From Roseomonas populi (GTDB lineage: Bacteria; Pseudomonadota; Alphaproteobacteria; Acetobacterales; Acetobacteraceae): a stretch of DNA of 64,000 nucleotides. Shown piece by piece: positions 25,677-34,683 of this stretch (positions are counted from its first letter, which is position 1; each line of letters begins with the position of its first letter). The translations under genes and the position numbers were made by a program. The stretch spans positions 1 through 64,000 of the forward strand of contig NZ_JANJOU010000007.1 in the NCBI RefSeq assembly GCF_024594815.1, in the 5' to 3' direction. Below the pieces are notes generated by a model. That model worked only from the letters and a program-made list of their open reading frames with translations, was not told the DNA's origin and did no database searches.

Positions 25677-26669
25677 ATGCACCGGAGGACCCTGATCCTG
25701 GCCAGTCTCGCTGCCGCCACCGCCGCACCCGCCGCCGCGCAGGGAAAATCCGGCACCCTGCTGGTGATGGAGAAGAACGATGCCCGCCTGGCTTTCCTGG
25801 ACGCATCCGACGGGCGGCGGCTGGGGCAGGTGGAGTTGCCGGAGTTCCCGCACGAGTTCGTGGTGGACCCGGCAGGGCGGCACGCCTTCGTCGGTCATTA
25901 TGGCGTCGAGGCTTCCGCCAGGCCGGGGGAGGGTGGGCACTCCGTGCTGGTGGTGGACATCGCCGCGCGGAAGGTGGCGCGCCGGATTGACCTTTCGCCC
26001 TTCAACCGGCTGCACGGCATGGGCGTCGACGCGCAGGGCCGCCTCTCCGTGGTCAGCGAGGAGAAGGGCGTCCTCCTCACCCTGGACAGGCCGCTGGAAG
26101 ACGAGGCGCCCGGCTTCGCCGTGCCGGCGGGCGGCATCAAGACCCACATGTTCGCGCTGTCGCGGGACGGGGAGCGGGCCTTCGTTACCGGGCTGCTCTC
26201 CAACACCGCCAGCCTGGTCCGCCCGCGCGACGCGTCGGTGGCGCCGGTGGTGGTGACGACGGGGCGGATGCCCGAGGGGTGCTGCCTCTCCCCGGACGAG
26301 GGCACGCTCTATGTCGGCAACCGGCGCAGCGGCACGCTGGCCGCGATCGACACGGCAACCATGCGCGTGCGCGACACGCGGGAGGTCGGGGGCGATCCGC
26401 TCCGCGTCTATCCCCTGCCGGACGGCCGGCTGCTGATGATCGACCTAGCCCGCTCCGCACTCGTCCTGCTGCGGGCGGACATGCGGGAGATCTGGCGCCT
26501 CGACCTCGGCGCGAAGCCGAACGCGGCCTCGCTGCATCCCTCGCAGGCCAGGGCCTTCGTCTCCCTCGCCTCGGACGAGGTGGCCGTGGTGGACCTGGAT
26601 CGTCCGGCGATCGAGGGGCGGATGGCGACCGGGCGGGGTGCGGACGTGACGCGGCTGCTTCAGACATAG
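25677..26669 (+). CDS. Periplasmic YncE-like beta-propeller protein
   Basis: This exported protein has about 330 residues. A signal peptide (about residues 1-22, ending AAAQ) leads into repeated propeller blades with motifs such as HEFVVDPAGRHAFVGHYG, KTHMFALSRDGERAFVTG, PEGCCLSPDEGTLYVGNRRSGTLA-like segments and a late ASLHPSQARAFVSL. This pattern matches YncE/YVTN-type seven-bladed propellers, which bind surface or DNA-like ligands, but no enzyme activity can be read. It starts 27 bases after cysE. The link to cysteine synthesis may be only positional. Confidence 0.8.
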   Translation: MHRRTLILASLAAATAAPAAAQGKSGTLLVMEKNDARLAFLDASDGRRLGQVELPEFPHEFVVDPAGRHAFVGHYGVEASARPGEGGHSVLVVDIAARKVARRIDLSPFNRLHGMGVDAQGRLSVVSEEKGVLLTLDRPLEDEAPGFAVPAGGIKTHMFALSRDGERAFVTGLLSNTASLVRPRDASVAPVVVTTGRMPEGCCLSPDEGTLYVGNRRSGTLAAIDTATMRVRDTREVGGDPLRVYPLPDGRLLMIDLARSALVLLRADMREIWRLDLGAKPNAASLHPSQARAFVSLASDEVAVVDLDRPAIEGRMATGRGADVTRLLQT

Positions 26670-26674
26670 GCGAA

Positions 26675-26702
26675 GGGGGCGGGACCTTCCGGCCCCGCCC
26701 CC
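26675..26702. terminator. Bidirectional terminator between the propeller gene and ompA
   Basis: GGGGGCGGG and CCCGCCCCC form a nine-base-pair stem with a ten-base loop in the 62-base gap between two convergent stop codons. CTCGTGTCTT follows on the plus strand. Confidence 0.55.
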
Positions 26703-26731
26703 CTCGTGTCTTCGAGACGGGATCGGGCTGC

Positions 26732-27829
26732 TTAGCGCAGCACGATCTCGACGCGGCGGTTCTGCGGCTCGCGCACGCCGTCGGCGGTCGGGACCAGCGG
26801 GCGGCTCTCGCCGAAGGCCTGGATCGACATGGCCGAACGCGGCACGCCACGGCGCGTCAGCTCGGCAGCGACGGCCTCGGCGCGGCGCATGGAGAGGCGC
26901 TGGTTGTACTGCGGCGTGCCGGAGCGGTCGGCGTGGCCGGCCACCTCGATGCGCGTGGTGTTGGTGCTGCTCGCGGCCTGGGCGGCGTCCGCGATGATCT
27001 GGCGGGCGCGGTCCGTCAGGTCGGCGCGGTCGAAGTCGAAGAACACGAGGTAGGTGCGGGCCGGGGCCGGCGCGGCCGCCGGGGCGGGCGCGACGATCGG
27101 GGCCGGCGCCGGGCGCGGCTGGTTGAAGGCGTAGCGCAGGCCCAGCATGATCGAGTGATTGAAGTTCTCCACCTCCGTCTTGCGCTGCAGGACAGTGTTC
27201 GCCGCGGGGACGTAGTTGGACGGCACGTCCTGGTTCAGCGTGCCGTAGAAGCGGTACTCCGCCGTCAGCGTCAGGCCCGGCACGGCCCGGATGGGGAAGC
27301 CCACGCCGCCGATGGCCTGGTAGGCGAAGTCGCCGCTCGTGCCATAGGCATCGACGCGCGGCCCGCTCGCGCTCTGCACGCGTACGCCCTGGTAGTTCAC
27401 CCAGCCATAGCCGGCGCCGAGCCCGACATAGGGCTGCACGGGCCAGTTCGGGACAGCGAAGTCGTAGAACACGTTGGCCATCACGCCGTACTGGATGACG
27501 TGGCCGCTGGTCCGCCGCGGCGGCGCGATGAAGCCCATCCGGCCGCTATCCACGTCGTTGTTGCGGTAGTTGCCCTCGATCTCCGCGCGCAGCCCGTTGC
27601 CGAAGCCCCAGCCGAGGCTCCCGACGAAGCCATAGCCCGTCTCGAAGTCGATGGAGCCGCTGCCGGTCAGGGCGCGGGCGCCGGAACTGCTGGGCTGGAA
27701 GTCCGAGCGCTGCGTCCAGTTCACCCCGCCGCCGCCCGCGATGTACAGGCCGGATACGGGTTGCGCCCCTGCCACGAAGGGGAGGGCCACGAGGCTGGCG
27801 GACAGTAGCGCGCCCTGAAATCTTTTCAC
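26732..27829 (-). CDS. OmpA-family outer-membrane protein
   Basis: This protein of about 365 residues has a signal peptide (KRFQGALLSASLVALPFVAGAQP), an N-terminal eight-stranded beta-barrel (about residues 25-240; GGGGVNWTQR, GYGFVGSLGWGF, VGLGAGYGWVNY, AEYRFYGTL), an Ala/Pro linker (about 240-265) and a C-terminal OmpA peptidoglycan-binding domain (FFDFDRADLT, GHADRSGTPQYNQRLSMRRA, FGESRPLVPT, NRRVEI). The start is GTG with GGAG seven bases ahead; no signal peptide fits an earlier start. It has its own promoter and a leader of about 145 bases. Confidence 0.92.
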   Translation of the reverse strand: MKRFQGALLSASLVALPFVAGAQPVSGLYIAGGGGVNWTQRSDFQPSSSGARALTGSGSIDFETGYGFVGSLGWGFGNGLRAEIEGNYRNNDVDSGRMGFIAPPRRTSGHVIQYGVMANVFYDFAVPNWPVQPYVGLGAGYGWVNYQGVRVQSASGPRVDAYGTSGDFAYQAIGGVGFPIRAVPGLTLTAEYRFYGTLNQDVPSNYVPAANTVLQRKTEVENFNHSIMLGLRYAFNQPRPAPAPIVAPAPAAAPAPARTYLVFFDFDRADLTDRARQIIADAAQAASSTNTTRIEVAGHADRSGTPQYNQRLSMRRAEAVAAELTRRGVPRSAMSIQAFGESRPLVPTADGVREPQNRRVEIVLR

Positions 27830-27980
27830 GAGGGTTCTCCCGGCATGTCTCAGCGCATCCAGCCGGCCGCGGTCCTTGCGGCCGGGTCTGCGCGAGTCTC
27901 TTCCGAACCTATTTTGAGAATGGGTGTGCAGATTTGTAAAAACACAACCCTGTGCGCGAGAACGTACTAACATTTCGCGC

Positions 27981-28009
27981 ATAAGAAGAATCAAATTTGG
28001 TGAATGCAA
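27981..28009 (-). promoter_or_regulatory. Sigma-70-type promoter of ompA
   Basis: On the minus strand TTGCAT (28009-28004) is followed, after exactly 17 bases, by TCTTAT (27986-27981). The spacer is A/T-rich, unlike the surrounding DNA. The start of transcription would give a leader of about 145 bases before the GTG. Confidence 0.55.
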
Positions 28010-28095
28010 CCAAGACGAGTAGAAGGTGTTCTGAGCCGTCAAACGCCTCTTGGCCGGTGCGTTATCGCGGAGCAGGACCCAGGGCGCTATAACCA

Positions 28096-28125
28096 AAGAG
28101 GTTCTCCCGCGCGGGAGAACCTCTT
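28096..28125 (-). terminator. Intrinsic terminator of glcB (perfect 30-base palindrome)
   Basis: AAGAGGTTCTCCCGC is followed directly by its exact reverse complement. On the minus strand, 57 bases past the glcB stop, the hairpin is followed by TGGTTAT after the terminal CTCTT, so the RNA ends CUCUUUGGUU. The stem is very stable with a tetraloop-size turn. Confidence 0.65.
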
Positions 28126-28182
28126 CTCAGGCAGCCGACGATCCCCGTCGGCAGGTGCCGGACGGTGTTGGCGGGCGGGTGC

Positions 28183-30330
28183 TCAGCCCAGCTTCGCCTC
28201 GCGCCGGCGGCGGTGCAGCACGAACTCCGTGTAGCCGTTCGGCTGCGCGGCCCCCTCGAAGACAAGGTCGCAGGCCGCCTTGAAGGCCACGCCGCCGAAG
28301 CCCGGCGCCATCGGCGTGTACTCCGGGTCGCCCGCGTTCTGCTTGTCCACCACCGCCGCCATGCGGCGCAGCGTCTCCTCCACGCGCTCACGCGTCACGA
28401 TGCCGTGGCGCAGCCAATTGGCGATGTGCTGGGCGGAGATGCGGAGCGTCGCGCGGTCCTCCATCAGCCCGACATCATGGATGTCCGGGACCTTGGAGCA
28501 GCCGACGCCCTGGTCGATCCAGCGCACGACATAGCCGAGGATGCCCTGGGCGTTGTTGTCCAGCTCCGCCTGGATGTCCTGGTCCGCGAAGTTGGTGTTC
28601 TCCGCCAGCGGGATGGTCAGCAGGTCGGCCAGCTTCGCGCGCGCTCCGCCCTTCGCCAGCTCCGCTTGGCGCGCGGCCACGTCCACCGTGTGGTAGTGCA
28701 GCGCGTGCAGCGTGGCGGCGGTGGGGGAGGGGACCCAGGCCGTGCTGGCGCCGGCCTTGGGGTGGCCCACCTTCTGATCCAGCATCGCGGCCATCGCATC
28801 TGGGGCGGCCCACATGCCCTTGCCGATCTGGGCGTGGCCGCGCAGCCCGCAGGCCAGGCCGACATCCACGTTGTTGTCCTCGTAGGCGCCGATCCAGGCG
28901 GCCTTGCGCATGTCGTTCTTGCGGACGACGGGGCCGGCCTCCATGGAGGTGTGGATCTCGTCGCCCGTGCGGTCGAGGAAGCCGGTGTTGATGAAGAACA
29001 CGCGGGACTTCGCCGCCTCGATGCAGCGGGCGAGGTTCACGGTGGTGCGCCGCTCCTCGTCCATGATGCCCATCTTGAGCGTGTTGGCGGGCAGGCCGAG
29101 CGCCGCCTCCACCTCGCCGAAGAGCGCCACGGCCCACTCCACCTCGGCCGGGCCGTGCATCTTCGGCTTGACGATGTAGACGCTGCCGGCGCGGCTGTTC
29201 ATCCGCTTGCCGCGCAGGTCGTGCAGGGCGATCAGGCTGGTCACGTAGGCGTCCAGGATCGTCTCCGGCGTCTCTGCGCCGTCCAGCTTCACCGCGTCCG
29301 TCATCATGTGGTGGCCGACGTTGCGGACCAGCATGATGGAACGGCCGTGCAGAGTGAACTCCCCGCCATCTGCCCCCTTGTAGCTCCGGTCCGGGTTCAG
29401 GCGGCGCACGAGCGTCTCGCCGCTCTTCTCGAAGCTCGCCGAGAGGTCGCCGCGCATCAGGCCCAGCCAGTTGCGGTACACCACCACCTTGTCGTCCGCG
29501 TCCACGGCGGCGACCGAGTCCTCGGCGTCCATGATGGTGGAGAGCGCCGCCTCCAGCAGCAGGTCGGCGACGCCCGCCTTGTCCGTGCGGCCGATCGGGT
29601 GGGCGCGATCGATCACGATCTCCATGTGCAGGCCGTTCCGCGCCAGCAGGATGCCGGTCGGCTCGTCCTCGCTGCCGTTGTACCCGCGGAACTGCGAGGG
29701 ATCCTTCAGCCCGGTGAGGGGCCCTCCGGCCGTCACGGCGCTCAGCCGCCCGGCCTCAACGCGGTAGGCGGCGACATCGGCGTGGCTGCCGGTCTCGAGC
29801 GGCGCGGCGGCGTCTAGCACGGCGCGGGCGCGGGCGATCACGGCCGCCCCGCGGACTGCATCATAGCCCTTGGCCTTCGGGCCCTCCTGCGGGATGGCAT
29901 CGGTACCGTAGAGCGCGTCGTAGAGGCTGCCCCAGCGGGCATTCGCCGCGTTCAGCGCGTAGCGGGCATTGTTCACGGGCACGACGAGCTGCGGGCCGGC
30001 CATGCGGGCAATCTCGTCGTCCACATTCGCCGTCTCGACGGTGAAGGGGGCGGGTGGGTCCAGCAGGTAGCCGATCTCGCGCAGGAAGGCCTCGTAGGCG
30101 GCGCGGTCCACCGGGCGGGCGGGGTTGGCGCGGTGCCAGGCGTCGATTTTCGCCTGCAGCGCGTCGCGCTCGGCCAGAAGGGCGGCGTTGCGGGCGCCCA
30201 GGCCGCGCAGCGTGGCCTCCATGGCCGCCCAGAAGGCACCGGCCTCCACGCCCGTGCCCGCCAGGGCCTCTTCCTCGATGAAGCGACGGAGGACGGGGGC
30301 GACCTCCATGCCCTGACCCGTTCCAGCCAT
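28183..30330 (-). CDS. glcB: Malate synthase G
   Basis: This cytosolic enzyme of about 715 residues condenses glyoxylate with acetyl-CoA to malate. Length and motifs fit isoform [33 protein letters not shown] (with the catalytic Arg region), [15 protein letters not shown] and [17 protein letters not shown]-like segments; the C-terminal domain carries [14 protein letters not shown]. The ATG at 30330 has GAGGAGG eight bases ahead; a GTG/ATG extension far upstream is not credible. No isocitrate lyase or glycolate oxidase genes are in the window. It ends at a strong palindromic terminator. Confidence 0.96.
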   Translation of the reverse strand: MAGTGQGMEVAPVLRRFIEEEALAGTGVEAGAFWAAMEATLRGLGARNAALLAERDALQAKIDAWHRANPARPVDRAAYEAFLREIGYLLDPPAPFTVETANVDDEIARMAGPQLVVPVNNARYALNAANARWGSLYDALYGTDAIPQEGPKAKGYDAVRGAAVIARARAVLDAAAPLETGSHADVAAYRVEAGRLSAVTAGGPLTGLKDPSQFRGYNGSEDEPTGILLARNGLHMEIVIDRAHPIGRTDKAGVADLLLEAALSTIMDAEDSVAAVDADDKVVVYRNWLGLMRGDLSASFEKSGETLVRRLNPDRSYKGADGGEFTLHGRSIMLVRNVGHHMMTDAVKLDGAETPETILDAYVTSLIALHDLRGKRMNSRAGSVYIVKPKMHGPAEVEWAVALFGEVEAALGLPANTLKMGIMDEERRTTVNLARCIEAAKSRVFFINTGFLDRTGDEIHTSMEAGPVVRKNDMRKAAWIGAYEDNNVDVGLACGLRGHAQIGKGMWAAPDAMAAMLDQKVGHPKAGASTAWVPSPTAATLHALHYHTVDVAARQAELAKGGARAKLADLLTIPLAENTNFADQDIQAELDNNAQGILGYVVRWIDQGVGCSKVPDIHDVGLMEDRATLRISAQHIANWLRHGIVTRERVEETLRRMAAVVDKQNAGDPEYTPMAPGFGGVAFKAACDLVFEGAAQPNGYTEFVLHRRRREAKLG

Positions 30331-30468
30331 GCCGTGTCCCTCCTCTTGCAGCGTCCTTGTCCAATAGGCCGGCGCCGTGCGGCGGGCAAACCGGCCCGCC
30401 ATCCGGGCGGCCTTGCCCATGCGGCCGTCCGGCGCGACGCTCTCCCGCCCTTTTACCGCAGGTGCCAG

Positions 30469-32076
30469 ATGTCCGACCTCGCCGCCTACCTCCCCCCGCC
30501 GCACACCATCCAGCACTGGTCCCTTTCCAAGCCCGGCGCCTCCGGCCGGGGAGGGATCGTCGCCTCCCAGTCCCGGGCGGCGGCGGAGGCCGGGGTGGCG
30601 GTGCTGGAAGCGGGCGGAAACGCGGCGGACGCGGCGGTGGCCGCCGCCTTCGCGCTGGCCACGGCCGAGCCCTGGAACAGCGGGCTGGGCGGCATCGGCT
30701 TCGCCATCGTGCACAAGCCCGGCGCCGCGCCGAAGGTGGTGGATTTCGGCCCCGTGGCGCCGGCCGGGGTGGATCCGGCCGCCTATCCGCTGACCGGCAA
30801 GTGGAAGCAGGACCTCTTCGCCTGGCCGGAGGTGGTGGGGGACGTGAACATCCACGGCCCGCTCTCCTTCGTCATTCCCTCATCCGTCGCGGGCTACGAC
30901 CTGCTGCGGACGGAATTCGGCACGGGAATGGGCCTGGACGCGCTGCTGGGGCCGGCCATCGCGCTCGCCCGGCGCGGGCTGGCGCAGGATTGGTTCACCA
31001 CGCTGAAGGTCTCGGCCTCCGCCAAGGTGCTGCGGCTGTACGAGGAGAGCGCGCGGATCTACCTGCCGGACGGATTGCCGCCCAACCCGCCCTACCAGGG
31101 CAAGCCCGGCTTCCTGCAGCAAGGCGCCTTGGCGGAGACGCTGACGCGCCTGCGCGACAAGGGCTTGCGCGACTTCTACGAGGGCGGGCTCGCCGCCGAC
31201 CTCGTGGCCGACTTCCAGGCCATGGGGAGCGTGATCGGCGCCGCCGACCTGGCGGGCTGCCGCGCGGTGGTGCGGGAAGCCATGCCGATCGACTGGCGGG
31301 GCACCCACACCATCCACACCGCGGGCGGGCTGACCGCCGCGCCGACCATGGCGGCGGTGGTGAAGGAGATGGCGCGCCTGCCCGTCTCGGCGGGGCTGGG
31401 CGCGGACTGGTATCGCGGCTTCGCGCGGGCCATGCGCGGCGGCTACGCCGACCGTCTTACGGGACTGGGCGCGGGGGAGGGCGCGAAGGAGACGGCCGAG
31501 ACCTGCACCACCCACCTGACCGTCTGCGACGGGGACGGGATGATGGTCACCGTCACCACGACCCTGCTCTCCTCCATGGGCAGCCGCGTGGTCCTGCCGC
31601 GCACGGGCGTGCTGATGAACAACGGGATGATGTGGTTCGACCCGCAGCCCGGCAGCGCCAACGCCATCCGCCCCGGCGCCCGCCCGCTGTGCAACATGAG
31701 CCCGGTGACGGTCACGCGGGCCGGGGAGGATACGAACCCGATCCTGGCCGGCGGCGCCTCCGGCGGGCGGCGCATCCTGGCGAGCGTGATGCAGATGCTC
31801 GCCTTCCAGCTCGATTTCGGCATGGGACCGGAGGCGGCGGCGCACACGCCTCGCATCGACGTCTCCGGGCCGGACTCCGTTACGGCGGACCGGCGGGTGG
31901 GAGACGAGGTGCTGGGCGGCCTGGCGCAGGACGGGGGGCTGGAGGTGGTGGAGCACGCGGTGCTGCCCGTGAACTTCGCCTGCCCCAACTTCGTCGCGCG
32001 GGACGGCAATGGAGTGGCCGAGGGGATCACGGACGTGATGTCACCCTGGTCAGCGGCGCTGGCGGCAAAGACTTGA
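30469..32076 (+). CDS. Gamma-glutamyltransferase-family protein, cytosolic
   Basis: This Ntn-hydrolase homologue of about 535 residues would be processed autocatalytically at Thr347 ([14 protein letters not shown]). Other family motifs are [37 protein letters not shown] and the Gly-rich [12 protein letters not shown]. There is no signal peptide, unlike periplasmic GGT. Relatives in this clade act on gamma-glutamyl compounds or are annotated as acylases/YwrD-like. It is divergent from glcB across 138 bases; I see no convincing promoter there. A lipoprotein operon follows after 137 bases. Confidence 0.88.
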   Translation: MSDLAAYLPPPHTIQHWSLSKPGASGRGGIVASQSRAAAEAGVAVLEAGGNAADAAVAAAFALATAEPWNSGLGGIGFAIVHKPGAAPKVVDFGPVAPAGVDPAAYPLTGKWKQDLFAWPEVVGDVNIHGPLSFVIPSSVAGYDLLRTEFGTGMGLDALLGPAIALARRGLAQDWFTTLKVSASAKVLRLYEESARIYLPDGLPPNPPYQGKPGFLQQGALAETLTRLRDKGLRDFYEGGLAADLVADFQAMGSVIGAADLAGCRAVVREAMPIDWRGTHTIHTAGGLTAAPTMAAVVKEMARLPVSAGLGADWYRGFARAMRGGYADRLTGLGAGEGAKETAETCTTHLTVCDGDGMMVTVTTTLLSSMGSRVVLPRTGVLMNNGMMWFDPQPGSANAIRPGARPLCNMSPVTVTRAGEDTNPILAGGASGGRRILASVMQMLAFQLDFGMGPEAAAHTPRIDVSGPDSVTADRRVGDEVLGGLAQDGGLEVVEHAVLPVNFACPNFVARDGNGVAEGITDVMSPWSAALAAKT

Positions 32077-32127
32077 GCCTGGCGGGTTTGTCGTTGCATG
32101 GAAGTCACAGGCACGAGTTCGCTCTAC

Positions 32128-32170
32128 GAAACGTAACGGCATCAGATAGGAAATTCTCGCGGAAACGTTA
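32128..32170 (+). promoter_or_regulatory. Direct repeats upstream of the lipoprotein operon
   Basis: GAAACGTAA (32128-32136) and GAAACGTTA (32162-32170) recur with a 34-base period in an A/T-richer stretch ahead of the first lipoprotein gene. They may be regulator sites or part of promoter DNA. No consensus is recognised. Confidence 0.35.
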
Positions 32171-32178
32171 GAACGCTG

Positions 32179-32201
32179 TTGCCGGGTCTGCTGCCCGGCA
32201 A
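32179..32201 (+). promoter_or_regulatory. Leader hairpin just before the first lipoprotein gene
   Basis: TTGCCGGG and CCCGGCAA form a perfect eight-base-pair stem with a seven-base loop. It is followed at once by the GGGGG ribosome-binding site and, 12 bases later, the ATG at 32214. With no T run it looks like a 5' leader structure rather than a terminator. Confidence 0.45.
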
Positions 32202-32213
32202 GGGGGCACTCGA

Positions 32214-32780
32214 ATGATTCTCAGGAGGTTCCGGCGCGTCGGGGTCGTCGTCGCGCCGGTAATGATGACGACGCTGCTCGCTGGGTGCGTGAATCACAAC
32301 CAGATTGCGATGGAAGTTGGAGCGCCGCCGAAGGATGCGGCTCAGCTCCGCGAAATGCAAACGGCACGTTTTGATGCTGCAGATGAGGTTGTTTTGCTGA
32401 CCGAGGCGACGCAGGTCCTGCAGGATCTCGGCTTCGGAGTGGCGGAGAGCGCGCCGCAGGTGGGCGTACTCACCGGCAGCAAGTCGCGGGACGCGACGGA
32501 GGCAGGCGAGGTGGCGGCCCAAATCGCGCTGACCGTTGTCGCAGCGGCGTTCCTCGTCGCCTATGTGCCGACCTGGGATACCAATCAGGTCATCCGGGTG
32601 ACTCTTGTTTCCCAACCGGTGCCGCAAAGCCGGCAGACTCAACTCCGTGCCTCGTTCGAGCGCCTCGTGGCCAACAACAAGGGCCAGATCCGCGTCGAGC
32701 CCCTGCAGCAGCCCGAGATGCACCAGGAATTCTTCAAAATGCTTCGGAACGGAATGGCCATGCGGGAGAACCGCACGTGA
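32214..32780 (+). CDS. Lipoprotein of unknown family, long subtype (gene 1 of 5)
   Basis: I do not recognise this 188-residue lipoprotein. The lipobox is LLAG-C25; residue +2 is Val, so sorting to the outer membrane is expected. The core begins REMQTARFDAADEV and includes the array's signature VLQDLGFGV, then LTGSKSRDATEAGEVA, a strongly hydrophobic run (IALTVVAAAFLVAY, about residues 105-122), and a last block with FERLV and EMHQEFFKML. The same order recurs in the gene at 33714. It is preceded by a hairpin and AGGGGG. Its stop overlaps the GTG of the next gene. GC content is visibly lower than in flanking genes. Confidence 0.85.
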   Translation: MILRRFRRVGVVVAPVMMTTLLAGCVNHNQIAMEVGAPPKDAAQLREMQTARFDAADEVVLLTEATQVLQDLGFGVAESAPQVGVLTGSKSRDATEAGEVAAQIALTVVAAAFLVAYVPTWDTNQVIRVTLVSQPVPQSRQTQLRASFERLVANNKGQIRVEPLQQPEMHQEFFKMLRNGMAMRENRT

Positions 32781-33304
32781 GCTTGCGCCTCGTCGTGCTT
32801 CTCGGGCCCCTTCTGCTCGGCGCATGCGCCGTCCAGCAGGAGCGGCAGTTCCAGGCCAGTGACAAGAGCTCGGTGGAGATGCGGGCGATGCAGTCGCGCA
32901 TCATCGACGGCGATGCACCCACCGTGACGCGGGGCGTCGTCGCTACGCTGCAGGACCTTGGCTACCGCATCAACAAGGCTGAACCTGCGGCCGGCAGCAT
33001 CACGGCCACTAAGCTAGAGCGGCTGCGCCTCACGGCGGTAGTCCGGCCCGTCGACAGCAACCGGGCTGCCGTGCGGGCGAACGCGGTTGTTGTCCTGCCC
33101 CAGACCGAAAATCAGGTCGATGATCCGCAATTCTACCAGCAGAACTTCTTCGCCCCGCTCTCGACCACACTCGGGCGCGAGGCTTTCGCTGCCCCGGCAG
33201 ACACCCAGGTTCCCGACGCGGCTGTTCCCCGGGTAACCTCGGACCTACCCGGTGGCGGCCCCGCTCCTGGTGGCCAGGGCCGGCAGGAGACCGCCCGGCG
33301 ATGA
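32777..33304 (+). CDS. Lipoprotein of unknown family, short subtype (gene 2 of 5)
   Basis: This lipoprotein of 175 residues has lipobox LLGA-C17. It carries the array core RAMQSRIIDGD...VVATLQDLGYRI, followed by SITATKLERLRLTAVVRPV and FYQQNFFAPL. It lacks the DATEAG segment and hydrophobic insert of gene 1. After residue about 135 it has a Pro/Gly/Gln-rich, probably disordered tail that its sister at 34261 does not have. The start is GTG, overlapping the upstream stop (GTGA); the stop overlaps the next ATG (ATGA). Function is unknown. Confidence 0.82.
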   Translation: MSLRLVVLLGPLLLGACAVQQERQFQASDKSSVEMRAMQSRIIDGDAPTVTRGVVATLQDLGYRINKAEPAAGSITATKLERLRLTAVVRPVDSNRAAVRANAVVVLPQTENQVDDPQFYQQNFFAPLSTTLGREAFAAPADTQVPDAAVPRVTSDLPGGGPAPGGQGRQETARR

Positions 33305-33705
33305 TCCGACCGATTCTCATCCTTGCCGGGCTGCTGGCTGGCTGCGCGACGGCCGGTGATCATGCGGCTCAGGTTGGCGCGGGCGGCGCGACCGACGAGC
33401 GGCTGGCCCTGGGTACGGTTCAGCGCCAGATCCGCATTGGCATGACGAACGCCGAAGTGGTCGCCGTACTCGGCGCTCCGAACATGGTAACGACCGATGA
33501 TCGGCGGCGTGAGAACTGGGTCTATGACCGGGTTTCCAGCGAAAGCGCCTACTCGTCAGGGGCCGCCGGTGCGAATGTGCTCTTCCTCGGGGCCGTCTCC
33601 TCGTCGGGCGCGTCGCGGCGCTCGCAGCGCACCCTGACCATCATCATCCGCTACGACGAGGGTGGGCGCGTGCGGGACTTCAGCTACCGCTCGAGCAGCT
33701 TCTGA
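33301..33705 (+). CDS. SmpA/OmlA (BamE-like) lipoprotein (gene 3 of 5)
   Basis: This lipoprotein of 134 residues has lipobox LLAG-C15. The SmpA/OmlA fold is indicated by QIRIGMTNAEVVAVLGAPN, ENWVYDR, and a closing strand TLTIIIRYDEGGRVRDFSY. BamE belongs to this fold, but a similar domain occurs in many lipoproteins; the Ser/Gly/Ala-rich loop between the strands (about residues 80-108) is not typical of BamE. It sits in the middle of the paralogous array and overlaps the upstream gene. The chromosomal bamE is usually elsewhere, so this is more likely an accessory paralogue. Confidence 0.85.
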   Translation: MIRPILILAGLLAGCATAGDHAAQVGAGGATDERLALGTVQRQIRIGMTNAEVVAVLGAPNMVTTDDRRRENWVYDRVSSESAYSSGAAGANVLFLGAVSSSGASRRSQRTLTIIIRYDEGGRVRDFSYRSSSF

Positions 33706-33713
33706 GACGGCCC

Positions 33714-34271
33714 ATGCGGCGACGTGCCATCATCGAGTCGGGCCTGTTCGCGTCTTTAGCCGGCCTTGCGGCATGCCAAAGCAAGGAGGAGGTCCACGCC
33801 AACGCGCTCACGCCCTCTTCTTCCGTGGTGTCGCAGCGCGTCCTGCAGACGCGACGGTTCGACACGCGCGACGATACGGTGCTGATGCAGGCCGCCATTG
33901 GGGTGCTCCAGGACCTCGGTTTCATTATCGAGGAGAGCCGGGCGCAGGCTGGCCTCGTCACCGGGATCAAGGAGCGCGACGCCACAGAGGCAGGACAGGT
34001 AGCGGGCCAGCTGCTGCTCGTTCTTCTTGCCGCGGCGGCCCGCACCCAGCACCGCGTGGTCATGGACCGGGATCAGGTCATCCGTGCCCAGGTCGTCGTA
34101 AGGTCCGTGCCGGACCGCTCGGGTATGCTGGCCCGCGTCACCTTCCAGCGGCTCGTTCGGAACACGGACGGGCAGGTGAGCCGCCTGGAGACCATCGAGG
34201 ACCCGGAACTCTACAAGGGGTTCTTCAACCAACTCGCCCAGTCCACCTTCCTGGCGGCCCATGAGATCTAG
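33714..34271 (+). CDS. Lipoprotein of unknown family, long subtype (gene 4 of 5)
   Basis: This lipoprotein of 185 residues has lipobox GLAA-C21. It matches gene 1 along its length: RVLQTRRFDTRDDTV, GVLQDLGFIIEES, VTGIKERDATEAGQVAGQ, a hydrophobic run LLLVLLAAAA, DQVIRAQVVVRSVP, FQRLVRNTDGQV and ELYKGFFNQL. The hydrophobic run is interrupted earlier than in gene 1 by RTQHR. It begins eight bases after gene 3, and its stop lies inside the first codons of gene 5 (11-base overlap). Function is unknown; it is clearly a paralogue. Confidence 0.85.
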   Translation: MRRRAIIESGLFASLAGLAACQSKEEVHANALTPSSSVVSQRVLQTRRFDTRDDTVLMQAAIGVLQDLGFIIEESRAQAGLVTGIKERDATEAGQVAGQLLLVLLAAAARTQHRVVMDRDQVIRAQVVVRSVPDRSGMLARVTFQRLVRNTDGQVSRLETIEDPELYKGFFNQLAQSTFLAAHEI

Positions 34272-34683
34272 CCTTCTCCTCACCCTCGCCGCGGCGGCCT
34301 TCGCAGTGCCGGGATGCCAGATGGACAGCCGGCAACAAGTCCTGGCCACTGCAAACACTCAGGTGGCCCAGCGCGCCATCTCCACCCGTGTCTTTGACAC
34401 GGCGGACCGGTCTGCCGTCTTCCGCGGCATCATCGCCACTTTTCAGGACCTCGGCTTTGTCGTGGATCGGGCGGATGATGTCCTGGGAACGATCAGCGGC
34501 ACGCAACTGCAGAACGGGATCGTGCGCCTCACCGTCACAGTACGGCCGATTTCCGGGCAGCGGGTTCTCGTGCGCGCTTCCGGGCAGCACAACCTCGATG
34601 CCTTGACCGACCCCGTGCCGTTCCAGCGGTTCTTCGACGCGCTTGCCCAGGCTCTCTTCCTGACTGCCAATCAGGTCGATTAG
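34261..34683 (+). CDS. Lipoprotein of unknown family, short subtype (gene 5 of 5)
   Basis: This lipoprotein of 140 residues has a weak lipobox (AVPG-C19, with proline at -2). It matches gene 2: RAISTRVFDTADRS, IIATFQDLGFVV, TISGTQLQNGIVRLTVTVRPI and FQRFFDALAQ. It contains nothing beyond the shared domain and so gives the minimal form. It overlaps gene 4 by 11 bases. The Bug-type binding-protein gene starts 86 bases downstream; a small GGCGC/GCGCC hairpin in that gap is too weak to call. Confidence 0.82.
   Translation: MRSSLLLTLAAAAFAVPGCQMDSRQQVLATANTQVAQRAISTRVFDTADRSAVFRGIIATFQDLGFVVDRADDVLGTISGTQLQNGIVRLTVTVRPISGQRVLVRASGQHNLDALTDPVPFQRFFDALAQALFLTANQVD

Larger units (their letters stand above)
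27830..28182. other. 353-base regulatory gap between ompA and glcB
   Basis: No gene is supported. It holds a perfect 30-base palindrome (28096-28125) serving as the end of glcB, and an A/T-rich stretch (27905-28010) containing the ompA promoter on the minus strand. Bases 27830-27900 are GC-rich leader. Confidence 0.65.

Noticed and set aside
32214-34683. Lipoprotein array as a recognised secretion or export system
   Set aside because: No ATPase, channel, periplasmic adaptor or pilus-type gene is present; only lipoproteins are encoded.
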